Source: SFWF01 sp045539925
GTDB lineage: Bacteria > Bacillota > Clostridia > Oscillospirales > Acutalibacteraceae
Direction: 5' to 3'
Assembly (NCBI GenBank): GCA_045539925.1
Contig: JAZQGH010000114.1
Span: 1 to 64,000 of the forward strand
DNA: 64,000 bases
Both the position numbers and the translations under genes were made by a program. A model generated the notes under the pieces. It was given only the letters and a program-made list of their open reading frames with translations, was not told the DNA's origin and did no database searches. How positions within the stretch are numbered: the first letter of the stretch is position 1; every line of letters begins with the position of its first letter. Shown here one piece after another: positions 16,256-24,881 of this stretch.

Positions 16256-16858
16256 TTGACAAAACGTAACATATTTAACATTGCTCTGGCTTGTGCTTTT
16301 ATTTCTGCACTCCTCATTTCTATGGTCGGTTTTTCGAATTCATGTGAAGAGATGTATGCCAATATAATAAGAATAAGGATAATTCCTAATTCCGACAGTG
16401 CTGAGGATCAGAGCCTCAAGCTACAGATAAGAGATGCTATCCTCAGCGCTTCCGAAGATTTGTTTTCAGAAATACAAACATATGAGGATGCGCTTATAAC
16501 TGCCGAAAATAATATCGAACTGTTTGAGCATACAGCAAATGAGGAAATTAAAGAAGCTGGTTTTGACTACAACGTTTCTGTTCAAATACGCAACGAATAT
16601 TTTGAAACCAGAGAGTATGATGGCTTTACGCTTCCTGCAGGTGTTTATAAAACTGCGGTATTTACTGTAGGTGAGGGTAAGGGTCAGAATTGGTGGTGTG
16701 TTGTGTTTCCGCAGGTTTGCGTAGGCTCGTGTTCGGGTAAGCTTACTGATACTGTATCTGAGAGTGCAGCCGAACTTGCTTACAATTCTGATAGGTATGT
16801 CATTCGGTTCAAAACGGTTGAAATATTCGAAAAAATCAAAAAATATTTATATTTTTAA
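16256..16858 (+). CDS. spoIIR: Stage II sporulation protein R
   Basis: SpoIIR is the forespore-secreted signal that activates the protease SpoIIGA to process pro-sigma-E in the mother cell. The 200-aa protein has a signal/anchor segment (about residues 7-27), the conserved IRIIPNSDSAEDQSLKLQIRDA block (about 40-62), and the hallmark PAGVYKTAVFTVGEGKGQNWW followed by CVVFPQVC. The start is TTG 16256 behind AAAAAGGA. The protein ends about 16 residues after its conserved domain, slightly shorter than some homologues. A sigma-F-like promoter lies 30 nt upstream of the start. Confidence 0.94.
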   Translation: MTKRNIFNIALACAFISALLISMVGFSNSCEEMYANIIRIRIIPNSDSAEDQSLKLQIRDAILSASEDLFSEIQTYEDALITAENNIELFEHTANEEIKEAGFDYNVSVQIRNEYFETREYDGFTLPAGVYKTAVFTVGEGKGQNWWCVVFPQVCVGSCSGKLTDTVSESAAELAYNSDRYVIRFKTVEIFEKIKKYLYF

Positions 16859-16867
16859 AAATAATGC

Positions 16868-16896
16868 TTGATTTTTAAAGATTGTTGTGTTATCAT
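16868..16896 (+). promoter_or_regulatory. Sigma-A promoter of rpmE
   Basis: TTGATT at 16868-16873, a 17-bp spacer and TATCAT at 16891-16896 with TGT directly before it (extended -10). Confidence 0.8.
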
Positions 16897-16939
16897 AGCA
16901 TCGTTATAGAGTTTAGTGTTTGGAAAGGAGTGACAATGC

Positions 16940-17137
16940 ATGAAAAAGGGCATTCACCCGAATTACGAAAAGACAGTTATTAGATGTGCTTGCGGCGCAG
17001 AGTTCGAGACCTGCTCCACTAAGAAGGACATCCGTTTGGATATTTGCTCAAAGTGTCATCCGTTCTTTACCGGAAAGCAGAAGCTTGTTGACACCGGCGG
17101 ACGTGTAGACAGATTCAATAAGCGTTTCGGTCTCTAA
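16940..17137 (+). CDS. rpmE: 50S ribosomal protein L31, zinc-binding type
   Basis: L31 (65 aa, full length) is a large-subunit ribosomal protein that helps bridge the subunits. The zinc-coordinating cysteines at residues 16, 18, 36 and 39 (CAC and CSKC) place it in the C+ type. The C-terminus GGRVDRFNKRFGL is typical. AAGGAG at 16925-16930 is spaced 9 nt from ATG 16940; an ATG at 16936 is out of frame. It is a single-gene unit between its own promoter and a strong terminator. Confidence 0.97.
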   Translation: MKKGIHPNYEKTVIRCACGAEFETCSTKKDIRLDICSKCHPFFTGKQKLVDTGGRVDRFNKRFGL

Positions 17138-17159
17138 TCGGCAAATAAACAACTTTCTG

Positions 17160-17190
17160 CCGCAACCACAAAAGTGGTTGCGGTTTTTCT
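17160..17190 (+). terminator. Intrinsic terminator after rpmE
   Basis: CCGCAACCAC (17160-17169), an AAAA loop and GTGGTTGCGG (17174-17183) form a perfect 10-bp stem followed by TTTTTCTTT. Confidence 0.95.
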
Positions 17191-17217
17191 TTATATTATT
17201 GTTTGGTGGGATGATTT

Positions 17218-17844
17218 TTGGACATCTATAAGACTATAATGGATGATACTACAACTCAGTTTACAGAAAAACATTCCCGTTTTATCGGTTATGTAGCCCA
17301 TACAGTTACTGATGAAGAGGCTGTTGCATTTATCGACAGTATTCGCTCACTTCATTCTGCTGCAAGGCATAATGTTTATGCATATGTATTAAATGAAGAT
17401 AATAGGATGAGATATTCCGATGACGGAGAGCCGCATGGTACTGCCGGAAAACCGATTCTAGACATCATCAATGGATACGAGCTTAAAGATGTAACGGTTG
17501 TTGTAACGCGATATTTTGGCGGAATTCTGCTTGGAACAGGTGGACTTGTCCGTGCTTATTCAAAAGCCGCTAAAGACACGCTTGAGGCTGCCGAAAAATA
17601 TCTTATGGTTCCGGGAGTTACATATTCGGTCGTATGCCCGTATTCTGACTATACCGCCTTAGAATCACTTATATCTGTATACGATGGCTCTGTCGAAGAT
17701 ACGCGATTTGAAGATAAGGTTGTAGTTGTATTTTCTGTGTCCGAATCACGCTGTAACGATTTTCTTTTAGCACTGACAGACAAATTTGCATCATCTCTTG
17801 TTGCTGAGAAAATTGACGAAAAATATACAAAACAAAAAATTTAA
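17218..17844 (+). CDS. YigZ/IMPACT family protein
   Basis: The 208-aa protein has the IMPACT domain (UPF0029) with the family hallmarks HSRFIGY near residue 20, RYSDDGEPHGTAGKPIL (about residue 63) and the TRYFGGILLGTGGLVRAYSKAA block (about 100-120). Eukaryotic IMPACT proteins regulate translation through GCN1/GCN2; the bacterial role is not established. The start is TTG 17218, with GGTGGG at 17205-17210; an ATG at 17211 is out of frame. A short C-terminal ferredoxin-like domain ends in lysine-rich sequence. Confidence 0.93.
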   Translation: MDIYKTIMDDTTTQFTEKHSRFIGYVAHTVTDEEAVAFIDSIRSLHSAARHNVYAYVLNEDNRMRYSDDGEPHGTAGKPILDIINGYELKDVTVVVTRYFGGILLGTGGLVRAYSKAAKDTLEAAEKYLMVPGVTYSVVCPYSDYTALESLISVYDGSVEDTRFEDKVVVVFSVSESRCNDFLLALTDKFASSLVAEKIDEKYTKQKI

Positions 17845-17902
17845 AGAAAAATAAAGGTTTTTTATGTTTTTTTGACTATATAATATTTGAAGAGGTGATT
17901 TA

Positions 17903-18901
17903 ATGCCGAATATAAGAGAAACCACCGAACATATTGAAAAACAGATACTGTCCGATAAAGCAGTTTTGTCTATTAACAGCCTTGGCAGAAAGCGTCAAGA
18001 ACCGCAAGACCCTATCAGGACTGTTTTTCAGCGTGACAGGGATAGAATTATTCACTGCAAGTCTTTCAGAAGACTTAAGCATAAAACTCAGGTTTTCTTA
18101 TCGCCCGAGTCTGATCACTACCGTACAAGAATGACACATACATTAGAGGTATCGCAAATAGCTCGAACGATTGCAAGGGCACTGCGCCTTAATGAAGATT
18201 TGACCGAAGCCATTGCAATGGGACACGATTTAGGGCATACTCCTTTCGGTCATGCGGGTGAAAGAGCTCTTGATAAGCTTACCTCTTTTGGATTTAGCCA
18301 CTTTGAGCAAAGCGGAAGAGTCTGCGAGAGGCTTGAAAACAATCTTAAAGGACTAAACCTTACAGCTGAGGTTATTGACGGTATTATTCACCATACACGT
18401 GGCGAACAGCCAACTACACTTGAGGGACAGGTTGTACGCATTTCTGATAGAATAGCCTACATCAATCACGATATAGAGGACGCTGTCAGAGGGGATATTA
18501 TTTATGCTGACGATATTCCCTTCGACATTAAACTGGTGCTTGGAAACACAAAAAGCAGCAGAATAGCAACACTCGCTAATTCTGTAATAGAAAATACTGT
18601 TGACCTTATCTGTATGGATTCTGAGGTCGAAGCTGCTTTTGATAAACTGCATACGTTTCTTTTTGATAATGTTTATCGCAATCCTAAAGCAAAATCTGAG
18701 GAAACTAAGGTAGATGGCATTATTGAGGGGCTTTTTAAGTTTTATCTTGAAAATCCTAATAAAATGCCTACAGAGTTTGCTGTTATTGCAAATGAGGAAG
18801 GCACAGAACGCGCAGTTGCTGACTATATTGCAGGAATGACCGACCATTTTGCAATACAGTCATATTCGGATATATATGTCCCAAAATCTTGGGGAATTTA
18901 A
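17903..18901 (+). CDS. dgt: Deoxyguanosinetriphosphate triphosphohydrolase (HD domain)
   Basis: The 332-aa enzyme is predicted to split dGTP or related dNTPs into nucleoside and triphosphate. It carries the FQRDRDRIIHCKSFRRLKHKTQVF signature (residues about 42-65, broken here as motif text only by family comparison), the HD metal site with RTRMTHTLEV (about residue 78) and MGHDLGHTPFGHAGE (about residue 107), and the late catalytic aspartate in ISDRIAYINHDIEDA. The length fits the short clostridial dGTPase type, which lies next to dnaG and rpoD in many clostridia, as here. GAGGTG precedes ATG 17903. TATAAT at 17879-17884 is a likely -10 for the dgt-dnaG-rpoD operon, but no good -35 is visible. 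Confidence 0.93.
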   Translation: MPNIRETTEHIEKQILSDKAVLSINSLGRKRQEPQDPIRTVFQRDRDRIIHCKSFRRLKHKTQVFLSPESDHYRTRMTHTLEVSQIARTIARALRLNEDLTEAIAMGHDLGHTPFGHAGERALDKLTSFGFSHFEQSGRVCERLENNLKGLNLTAEVIDGIIHHTRGEQPTTLEGQVVRISDRIAYINHDIEDAVRGDIIYADDIPFDIKLVLGNTKSSRIATLANSVIENTVDLICMDSEVEAAFDKLHTFLFDNVYRNPKAKSEETKVDGIIEGLFKFYLENPNKMPTEFAVIANEEGTERAVADYIAGMTDHFAIQSYSDIYVPKSWGI

Positions 18902-18928
18902 TTTATAAGCAAAAAAGGAGGTTTAACG

Positions 18929-20680
18929 TTGGCAATTCCACATTCTACTATTGAAGAAATCAAGTATAAGTGCGACCTTGAAAGCGTTATTTCTTCTTAT
19001 ATTACTTTAAAGCGAAGGGGAAAGAATCTTATCGGTCTTTGTCCTTTTCACGGTGAGAAAACACCTTCTTTTACAGTTTACCCCGAAAACGGTTCTTTTT
19101 ACTGTTTTGGATGTAAGGTAGGCGGAGATGTTTTCACCTTTACGAAACTCATCGAAAATCTTGATTATATTGACGCTGTAAGGCTTCTTGCAGACCGTTG
19201 TGGTGTTACGGTTACTGAATCTCAGCAAGACGACACTCTTCATAATCTAAAAAAGAGAATTTTAGAGATAAACCGAGAGACGGCAAGGTTTTTTTATTCC
19301 AATCTCTTTAAACCTGAAGGCAAGTGGGGAATGGATTATTACCTGTCGCGAGGACTTACTCCGGCTACTATCAAAACCTTTGGCTTAGGAGTTGCGCTTC
19401 CTGAGTGGGATTCTCTTTATAAGCATCTTAAGGCTATGGGATACACTTCTGAAGAAATGTATCAGGCAAATGTTGTATTAAAAAGCAAAAAGGGAACCTA
19501 TTTTGATAATTTCAGAGACCGAACGATTTTTCCCATAATAAATGTCAGAGGAAATGTACTGGGCTTCAGCGGAAGACGCAGAAATGAGGATACTACCTCA
19601 AAATATGTTAACACTCAGGACACCCCTGTTTACAGCAAAAGGCAAAATTTATTTGCACTTAATTTTGCTAAATCGCATTGTGCTGAGCAGGTAATCGTTG
19701 TAGAGGGCAACTTTGATGCGGTTGCTTTGCATCAGGCGGGCTTTAAAAACACCGTTGCGCCCTTTGGTACGGCTTTTACCGAGGAACAGGCACAGCTGCT
19801 CAGCAGATATACAAAAGAGGTCATTATTTGTTTCGACAGTGACCTTGCAGGTGAAGAGGGAATAGAAAAAGCCTTTAAGGCTTTAACAAATACCGGTCTT
19901 TCTGTGAAGGTGCTAAAACTTCCTGTAGGAAAAGACCCGGACGAATTTCTTAGGAGCAATAAGCCCTCCGATTTTGAAAAACTCGTACAAAACGCCGTAC
20001 CGCAAACCGAGTATAAATTACTAAAAGCTGCCAGCGGAATTGATCCCGAGTCTGCAGAGGCAAAGATAAAATATCTTAACAATGCGGTTGAAATTCTCGC
20101 TTCAAATTCCGATGCTATCGCAGTAGATTTTTATCTTACAAAGCTCGCTAAGGAGTATGATGTTTCTAAAGAAACGCTGATCACTAAAATAAATCAGCTT
20201 AAAAAGAGGAATTTTGCTGCCGAAAAAAGGCGTGAGGTCAAAAAGGTTGTTGAACGCCGTTTTGATCGTGACGACATAAATCCCGAAAGATTTGGAAACG
20301 AACGGGCTGTTGCATCCGAAGAAATGATAATATCTATTCTTATGAATCATCCCGATATGTATTCTGTAGCGGCATCAAATCTTACTTCTGATGATTTTGT
20401 TTCAGACCTTAACAGACGGATATATCATACGGTATTAAACCAACTGGAAAACAGTCAGATTTTCTCAATTACTCAGCTTGGAGACAGCTTTTCTCCTCGT
20501 GAGGTTGGACTTATGTCTAAGCTGCTTAACTCAGGCTTTGAAGGAAATTCGCCTAAAGAGGTGCTTTTAGACTGCATTTCGGTGCTGAAAACAGAAAAAA
20601 CATTGTCGGCAAAAACTGAATCTGTCGATGATTGGGTAAGTCAAATGCGAAAAATCGCAGAAGATAAAAAGGGGAATTAA
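18929..20680 (+). CDS. dnaG: DNA primase
   Basis: DnaG makes RNA primers for replication. The 583-aa protein has the N-terminal zinc-binding domain (CPFHGEK near residue 37 and FYCFGCKVGGD near residue 60), the catalytic core with the basic RNA polymerase motif, the TOPRIM metal motifs VVEGNFDAVAL (about residue 257) and FDSDLAGEEG (about residue 305), and a C-terminal DnaB-helicase-binding domain. GGAGG selects TTG 18929. The order dnaG-rpoD, 1 nt apart, is the classic macromolecular synthesis operon. Confidence 0.97.
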   Translation: MAIPHSTIEEIKYKCDLESVISSYITLKRRGKNLIGLCPFHGEKTPSFTVYPENGSFYCFGCKVGGDVFTFTKLIENLDYIDAVRLLADRCGVTVTESQQDDTLHNLKKRILEINRETARFFYSNLFKPEGKWGMDYYLSRGLTPATIKTFGLGVALPEWDSLYKHLKAMGYTSEEMYQANVVLKSKKGTYFDNFRDRTIFPIINVRGNVLGFSGRRRNEDTTSKYVNTQDTPVYSKRQNLFALNFAKSHCAEQVIVVEGNFDAVALHQAGFKNTVAPFGTAFTEEQAQLLSRYTKEVIICFDSDLAGEEGIEKAFKALTNTGLSVKVLKLPVGKDPDEFLRSNKPSDFEKLVQNAVPQTEYKLLKAASGIDPESAEAKIKYLNNAVEILASNSDAIAVDFYLTKLAKEYDVSKETLITKINQLKKRNFAAEKRREVKKVVERRFDRDDINPERFGNERAVASEEMIISILMNHPDMYSVAASNLTSDDFVSDLNRRIYHTVLNQLENSQIFSITQLGDSFSPREVGLMSKLLNSGFEGNSPKEVLLDCISVLKTEKTLSAKTESVDDWVSQMRKIAEDKKGN

Positions 20681-20681
20681 A

Positions 20682-21752
20682 ATGGAAAAGGAAAACAAAA
20701 AAACAAAAGCGACAGCAAACACTGAACCCGAGTACAAGGATCAGGATTTTGCAGAAGAGCAGGAGATTGCGTTTGATGACCTTGAGCCTGCTCCTGAAGA
20801 GTTAGGGGAGCTTTTTGAAGAGCCTCCTATTCTCGATCTTGATTTTGACGAGGAACCCAGTGACGACGATCTTAAGCTTGAAGAGATGAACGTCGAAAGC
20901 ATTGAGGACGATATCAATCTTGAAAATATGTCACTTGATGATCCTGTTAAGGTTTATCTGCGTGAGATCGGCCGTGTGCCGTTGCTGAGTTCTGATGAAG
21001 AGGTAGAGCTTGCTATCCGCATAAATGAAGGAGACGAAAAAGCAAAGCAGCGTCTTACTGAAGCTAATCTCCGTCTTGTTGTCAGCATTGCAAAAAAATA
21101 TGTGGGAAGAGGTATGTATTTCCTTGATCTTATTCAAGAGGGTAATGTGGGACTTATTAAGGCTGTTGATAAGTTTGACTATACCAAAGGCTTTAAGTTC
21201 TCTACCTATGCAACATGGTGGATTCGTCAGGCTATTACCCGTGCCATAGCTGATCAGGCAAGGACTATCAGAATTCCTGTTCATATGGTTGAGACCATAA
21301 ACCGTCTCAAAAAGGTTCAGAGTCAGCTTCTTCACGAAAATGGATATGAGCCGACCGAGGAACTGATTGCCGAGAAAATGAACCTTCCTGTTGAGCGTAT
21401 ACGCGAAATTATGAGGGTTGCTCAGGAGCCTGTTTCTATGGAAACACCTATCGGTCCGGAAGAAGATTCGCGCCTTATGGATTTTATAAAGGACGATGAT
21501 GCTCTTCCGCCCGATGAGGCCGCTCTTAAGACTATCACTAACGAGGATATTGATTCTGTTCTAAAAACTCTTACTGCAAGGGAGGAGGCAGTTATCCGTC
21601 TTCGTTTCGGTCTTTACGATGGTAGATGTCATACTCTTGAAGAGGTAGGAAGCGAGTTTAATGTTACACGTGAGCGCATAAGGCAGATCGAAGCTAAAGC
21701 ACTTAGAAAACTTCGCCATCCCGTAAGAAGTAATAAATTTAAGTATAAGTAA
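20682..21752 (+). CDS. rpoD: RNA polymerase primary sigma factor (sigma-A)
   Basis: This is the housekeeping sigma factor (356 aa). A strongly acidic N-terminal segment (about residues 1-75) replaces the region 1.1 of proteobacterial sigma-70. Region 1.2 begins at DDPVKVYLREIG, region 2 holds NLRLVVSIAKKY, DLIQEGNVGL and FSTYATWWIRQAI, region 3 RIPVHMVETINRLKK, and region 4.2 ends VTRERIRQIEAKALRKLRHP. The primary sigma factor recognises the TTGACA/TATAAT-type promoters seen throughout this window. AAAAGGGGAATTAAA precedes ATG 20682. Confidence 0.97.
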   Translation: MEKENKKTKATANTEPEYKDQDFAEEQEIAFDDLEPAPEELGELFEEPPILDLDFDEEPSDDDLKLEEMNVESIEDDINLENMSLDDPVKVYLREIGRVPLLSSDEEVELAIRINEGDEKAKQRLTEANLRLVVSIAKKYVGRGMYFLDLIQEGNVGLIKAVDKFDYTKGFKFSTYATWWIRQAITRAIADQARTIRIPVHMVETINRLKKVQSQLLHENGYEPTEELIAEKMNLPVERIREIMRVAQEPVSMETPIGPEEDSRLMDFIKDDDALPPDEAALKTITNEDIDSVLKTLTAREEAVIRLRFGLYDGRCHTLEEVGSEFNVTRERIRQIEAKALRKLRHPVRSNKFKYK

Positions 21753-21765
21753 AGGTATAATTCTG

Positions 21766-22023
21766 ATGAACTACTCATATAAAACAAGTGGGACCTGTTC
21801 TGTGCAGATCAAATTTGATGTAAAGGACGGTATTTTAAGCAATGTTATATTCTCTGGTGGATGTAACGGAAATCTTAAAGGTATATCTGCTCTGGTAGAA
21901 GGTATGCGGATTTCAGAGGTTATAACACGTCTTGAAGGCATTAAGTGCGGATTTAAACAGACTTCCTGTCCCGATCAGCTTGCAAAGGCTTTAAAGAAAT
22001 TTCAACTTGAAATGAGTGATTAA
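21766..22023 (+). CDS. TSCPD domain-containing protein
   Basis: The 85-aa protein matches the small TIGR03905-type TSCPD family. The family-naming motif appears as TSCPDQLAKAL near the C-terminus, preceded by FSGGCNGNLKGISALVEGM and the conserved cysteine in IKCGFKQ. The domain also occurs at the C-terminus of class II ribonucleotide reductases, where its cysteines are thought to help re-reduction; the function of stand-alone copies is unknown. It lies 13 nt after rpoD and probably belongs to that operon. Confidence 0.9.
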   Translation: MNYSYKTSGTCSVQIKFDVKDGILSNVIFSGGCNGNLKGISALVEGMRISEVITRLEGIKCGFKQTSCPDQLAKALKKFQLEMSD

Positions 22024-22024
22024 A

Positions 22025-22564
22025 ATGAATGACGACAGAGATATAAAAATTGCAGGAAACCGACCCTCTGACTCAATTAAAAGAAACTACCTCAGCTCAG
22101 TTTCACCTGAAGTACTATCTGAAGCGCAGGTAGATGCTGCGAACAAGCTCGGTATCTTTGTCGCGCAAAAATTTTCCGAAGCGTCAAACGCATATTCTGA
22201 TGCAACAGATGACGCAGACGAAGATATGATTGCCCAGCGAATATTGCTGCTTGCTTTTACTGTGACATCGGTTCTTGAATCCTGCGCTAGTAATGAAGCC
22301 TTTGCAGGAATAGCACAGAAAAGCTTTTTAGATACAGTTAAAAGAGAGTATAATGATATCTATCAGTATACATCTGACACGGGTGCGTTTACCTTTTACT
22401 ATCTTGCTTACAGGCGAAATATAGAGGTTGAAAGACGAATTGGACAAACCTTTGCTATGCTTTGCGGACACGATGGAGATCCCATCTATCAGGAGCTTGG
22501 CGAAGTTCTCTTTTGTTGGTTTTCCTCTGTTATTAAAGACGCTGTGGAAGAGTTTTCTCTTTAA
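22025..22564 (+). CDS. Hypothetical protein in the rpoD operon
   Basis: I do not recognise this 179-aa protein. It is predicted to be soluble, mostly alpha-helical and acidic, with no signal peptide and no membrane segment. The N-terminal 30 residues are polar (DRDIKIAGNRPSDSIKRNYL) and the rest looks like a compact helical bundle (RILLLAFTVTSVLESCAS; FTFYYLAYRRN; IGQTFAMLCG). It begins one base after the TSCPD gene, with only a weak GAGTGA upstream, suggesting translational coupling; a GTG at 22016 is an alternative start. A hairpin follows at 22578. Confidence 0.6.
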   Translation: MNDDRDIKIAGNRPSDSIKRNYLSSVSPEVLSEAQVDAANKLGIFVAQKFSEASNAYSDATDDADEDMIAQRILLLAFTVTSVLESCASNEAFAGIAQKSFLDTVKREYNDIYQYTSDTGAFTFYYLAYRRNIEVERRIGQTFAMLCGHDGDPIYQELGEVLFCWFSSVIKDAVEEFSL

Positions 22565-22577
22565 TACTGTTATCATT

Positions 22578-22619
22578 TCACCCCTTACAGACATAAACTG
22601 ACTGTAGGGGGTGATTTTT
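22578..22619 (+). terminator. Hairpin that ends the rpoD operon and covers the next ribosome site
   Basis: TCACCCCTTACAG at 22578-22590 pairs with 22602-22614 (13 bp, one G-U) and is followed by TTTTT, an intrinsic-terminator layout. The right arm contains AGGGGGTGA (22606-22614), the only ribosome site for the amidase gene, so any transcript reading through would have its start region sequestered. Confidence 0.7.
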
Positions 22620-23357
22620 ATACCTACAGTATATCTTAGTCCTTCGACTCAGGAATTCAATCCTTATTCAGGCGGCGGAAATGAAGAAGAGTATATGAAT
22701 CTGGTGGCAGACGCTATGATTCCGTATCTTAACGCATCGGGAATTAACTATGTAAGAAACACACCCGATATGACGGCATCATCGTCTATTGCCGCTTCTA
22801 ACAGAGGAAATTATGATTTTCATTTAGCACTGCATTCAAATGCATCGGGATCAGGCAACGGTAATGTAAGAGGTGCAGAGTTTTATTATTACCCTGGAAG
22901 CTCCAGAGGAATGCGCGCAGCAGAGATATTTGCTAACAATTTTAAATCAATTTATCCTTTACCCGACAGAGTGCGAACGGTTGCTACAACCACTCTCGGT
23001 GAGGTAAGGAGGACAAGGGCGCCATCTGTTCTTGCAGAGGTTGCGTATCACGATAACGCAGAGGATGCTCAGTGGATCAGAGATAATATAGATACTATGG
23101 CTGCTAATCTGACACTTTCTTTAGCAGACTATTTTGGTATCCCTTTTAATACTCCATCCGCAGGCAGCAGGACTGTGACTGTGCGTACACCGTTAGGCGG
23201 AAATCTGAATATCAGGCAGCAACCGTCTATAAGCAGTCAGATTATTGGTTCGGTTCCTAACGGTAGTCAGCTTATTTCGTACTACAGCACAGGAAATTGG
23301 TCACTAATTCAGTACGGAAACATTACAGGATATGTAAATAATAACTATATTGCATAA
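22611..23357 (+). CDS. N-acetylmuramoyl-L-alanine amidase with SH3-type domain
   Basis: The protein is predicted to cut the amide bond between muramic acid and the stem peptide of peptidoglycan. It has an amidase_3-type domain (about residues 5-178: VYLSPSTQEFNPYS at the start, LALHSNASGSGNG with a zinc-ligand histidine, EVAYHDNAEDAQWI with the catalytic glutamate region) and a C-terminal bacterial SH3 domain (about 188-248: NLNIRQQPS, then GYVNNNYIA). There is no signal peptide, which fits a mother-cell lytic enzyme of sporulation or an unconventional export route. The start is uncertain: the first usable codon is GTG 22611 inside the ribosome site, whereas homologues and the spacing behind AGGGGGTGA point to 22620, where the codon is ATA. 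Confidence 0.85.
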   Translation: MIFIPTVYLSPSTQEFNPYSGGGNEEEYMNLVADAMIPYLNASGINYVRNTPDMTASSSIAASNRGNYDFHLALHSNASGSGNGNVRGAEFYYYPGSSRGMRAAEIFANNFKSIYPLPDRVRTVATTTLGEVRRTRAPSVLAEVAYHDNAEDAQWIRDNIDTMAANLTLSLADYFGIPFNTPSAGSRTVTVRTPLGGNLNIRQQPSISSQIIGSVPNGSQLISYYSTGNWSLIQYGNITGYVNNNYIA

Positions 23358-23387
23358 AATCAGGGCAAAACCCTGATTTTTCTTGTT
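23356..23387 (+). terminator. Intrinsic terminator after the amidase gene
   Basis: AAAATCAGGG (23356-23365), a CAAAA loop and CCCTGATTTT (23371-23380), then TTCTTGTTTTTTT. It starts at the amidase stop codon. Confidence 0.88.
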
Positions 23388-23411
23388 TTTTTACGAAGTT
23401 TTGTGTATAAT
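23383..23411 (+). promoter_or_regulatory. Sigma-A promoter of the site-2 protease-scpAB operon
   Basis: TTGTTT at 23383-23388, a 17-bp spacer and a perfect TATAAT at 23406-23411. The -35 overlaps the T-tract of the preceding terminator. Confidence 0.8.
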
Positions 23412-23454
23412 GGTGTAAAAGGGATAATCTGTATCAATTTAAGGAGTTGTTAAA

Positions 23455-24147
23455 TTGCTTTTAGATATTTTGCGCGGAAACAGTGTAGATATAGTCGGCG
23501 CTGTTGTTTATATTATCTCTGCACTTACTGTTATTTTTCTTACTATGCCTGTTCACGAGTTTGCTCACGCATTTGCGGCGCATAAACTCGGTGATCATTC
23601 GCAGAAATATGCAGGAAGATTAACTCTCAGCCCATTTGCTCATATTGATTGGATGGGCGCACTTTGTATTCTTCTTGTGGGCTTTGGATGGGCAAAGCCT
23701 GTTCAGGTAAACTCGTATAATTTTAAAAAGCCAAAACGTGATATGGCATTAACGGCCTTAGCTGGTCCGCTTGCAAATTTGTGCGTAGCATTTGTATCTT
23801 TGTTTCTTTATAATCTCATCTGGTTTGTCTATTATATTACTTACACCACCGGTTTTGACTTTTTTGTTTATGTTGCTCTGTTTTTCAGTTATATAGCTCA
23901 AATAAATATTTCACTTGCTGTTTTCAATCTCATTCCTGTTCCGCCTCTTGACGGCTCTAAGCTTTTAGCTGCTATACTTCCGGACAGGCTTTATTACAAA
24001 ATGATGCAGTATGAACGTTATATATATTTTATAGTGCTTTTGCTTGTTTTTTCAGGCATTCTAAGCACCCCGATATCTTACGCATCCGGATACATTTTCA
24101 GCGCATTCAGCACAATTACCTCACTGCCTTTTGAATTATTTATCTGA
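23455..24147 (+). CDS. Site-2 protease family (M50) membrane metalloprotease
   Basis: The 230-aa protein is an intramembrane zinc metalloprotease of the rhomboid-like YwhC/YdiL-type M50 group. The zinc site HEFAH is at residues 34-38 in the first membrane segment, and the third ligand lies in NLIPVPPLDGSKLL (about residue 161). Four to five hydrophobic segments are visible. M50 proteases of this short type lack a PDZ domain, and their substrates are unknown. TTG 23455 has AAGGAG 8 nt upstream. The gene precedes scpA by 11 nt, a common clostridial order. Confidence 0.92.
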   Translation: MLLDILRGNSVDIVGAVVYIISALTVIFLTMPVHEFAHAFAAHKLGDHSQKYAGRLTLSPFAHIDWMGALCILLVGFGWAKPVQVNSYNFKKPKRDMALTALAGPLANLCVAFVSLFLYNLIWFVYYITYTTGFDFFVYVALFFSYIAQINISLAVFNLIPVPPLDGSKLLAAILPDRLYYKMMQYERYIYFIVLLLVFSGILSTPISYASGYIFSAFSTITSLPFELFI

Positions 24148-24158
24148 TTTGGTGAATT

Positions 24159-24881
24159 ATGGAAAATATCATTCTATACAAAACTGAAGAGTTTGAAGGC
24201 CCGTTAGACCTTCTGCTTCAGCTTATTGCAAGGAATAAACTGAACATTTATGATATTAAAATTTCGGTGCTTGTTGAGCAGTATCTTGAGCAGATAAAGC
24301 TTATGAAAGACAACGAAATTGATATTGCCAGTGAGTTTCTTGAAATGGCTTCAAGACTGCTCTACATCAAAACAGTGAGCCTTCTTCCTAAGCACGAAGA
24401 GGTCGAACAGCTTAAAAAGGAACTTACTGGTGAGCTGCTTGAATATCAGGTCTGCAAACAGGTTGCTATGACCCTCTCAACTATGACAGGCGGATTTGAC
24501 ACTTTTGTTCGCGGACCCGAGCCCTTTGAAGCAGATAAGACATATGTTTTAGTACACGATAGCGTTGATGTTTACAACGCTTATGTAACAGCTATGGGTA
24601 GAATGGACAGAAGGATCGCCGTTCCCACAAAAGCATTTACAAAAATAGTAGCAAAAAAGATATATTCTGTCTCCTCAAAGATAATTTTTGTTATGCGCAA
24701 TCTGTGGGGAAAAGGCAGGAAGAAGCTTACAAATCTATATACATCTGCCAAAGACCGTTCTGAACTTGTTGCAACGTTTCTGGCAATACTTGAGCTTACA
24801 AAGGCTAACAGGGTACGAATATCGGGTGAAAATGAACACGCAGATATTGAACTCATTAAGGAGAAAAAACGCAATGGATAA
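24159..24881 (+). CDS. scpA: Segregation and condensation protein A
   Basis: ScpA is the kleisin subunit that bridges the SMC ATPase heads in the bacterial condensin complex. The 240-aa protein has the N-terminal SMC-binding part with FEGPLDLLLQLIARNKLNIYDI (residues about 12-33; motif named by its core FEGPLDLLL), the conserved EFLEMASRLLYIKT (about 65-78) and the C-terminal winged helix (FLAILELTKANRV). It overlaps scpB by 8 nt, as expected for partners made in fixed ratio. Confidence 0.96.
   Translation: MENIILYKTEEFEGPLDLLLQLIARNKLNIYDIKISVLVEQYLEQIKLMKDNEIDIASEFLEMASRLLYIKTVSLLPKHEEVEQLKKELTGELLEYQVCKQVAMTLSTMTGGFDTFVRGPEPFEADKTYVLVHDSVDVYNAYVTAMGRMDRRIAVPTKAFTKIVAKKIYSVSSKIIFVMRNLWGKGRKKLTNLYTSAKDRSELVATFLAILELTKANRVRISGENEHADIELIKEKKRNG

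Noticed and set aside
16936..16938. ATG at 16936 as the rpmE start
   Set aside because: It is out of frame with L31; the in-frame ATG at 16940 has a suitable AAGGAG.
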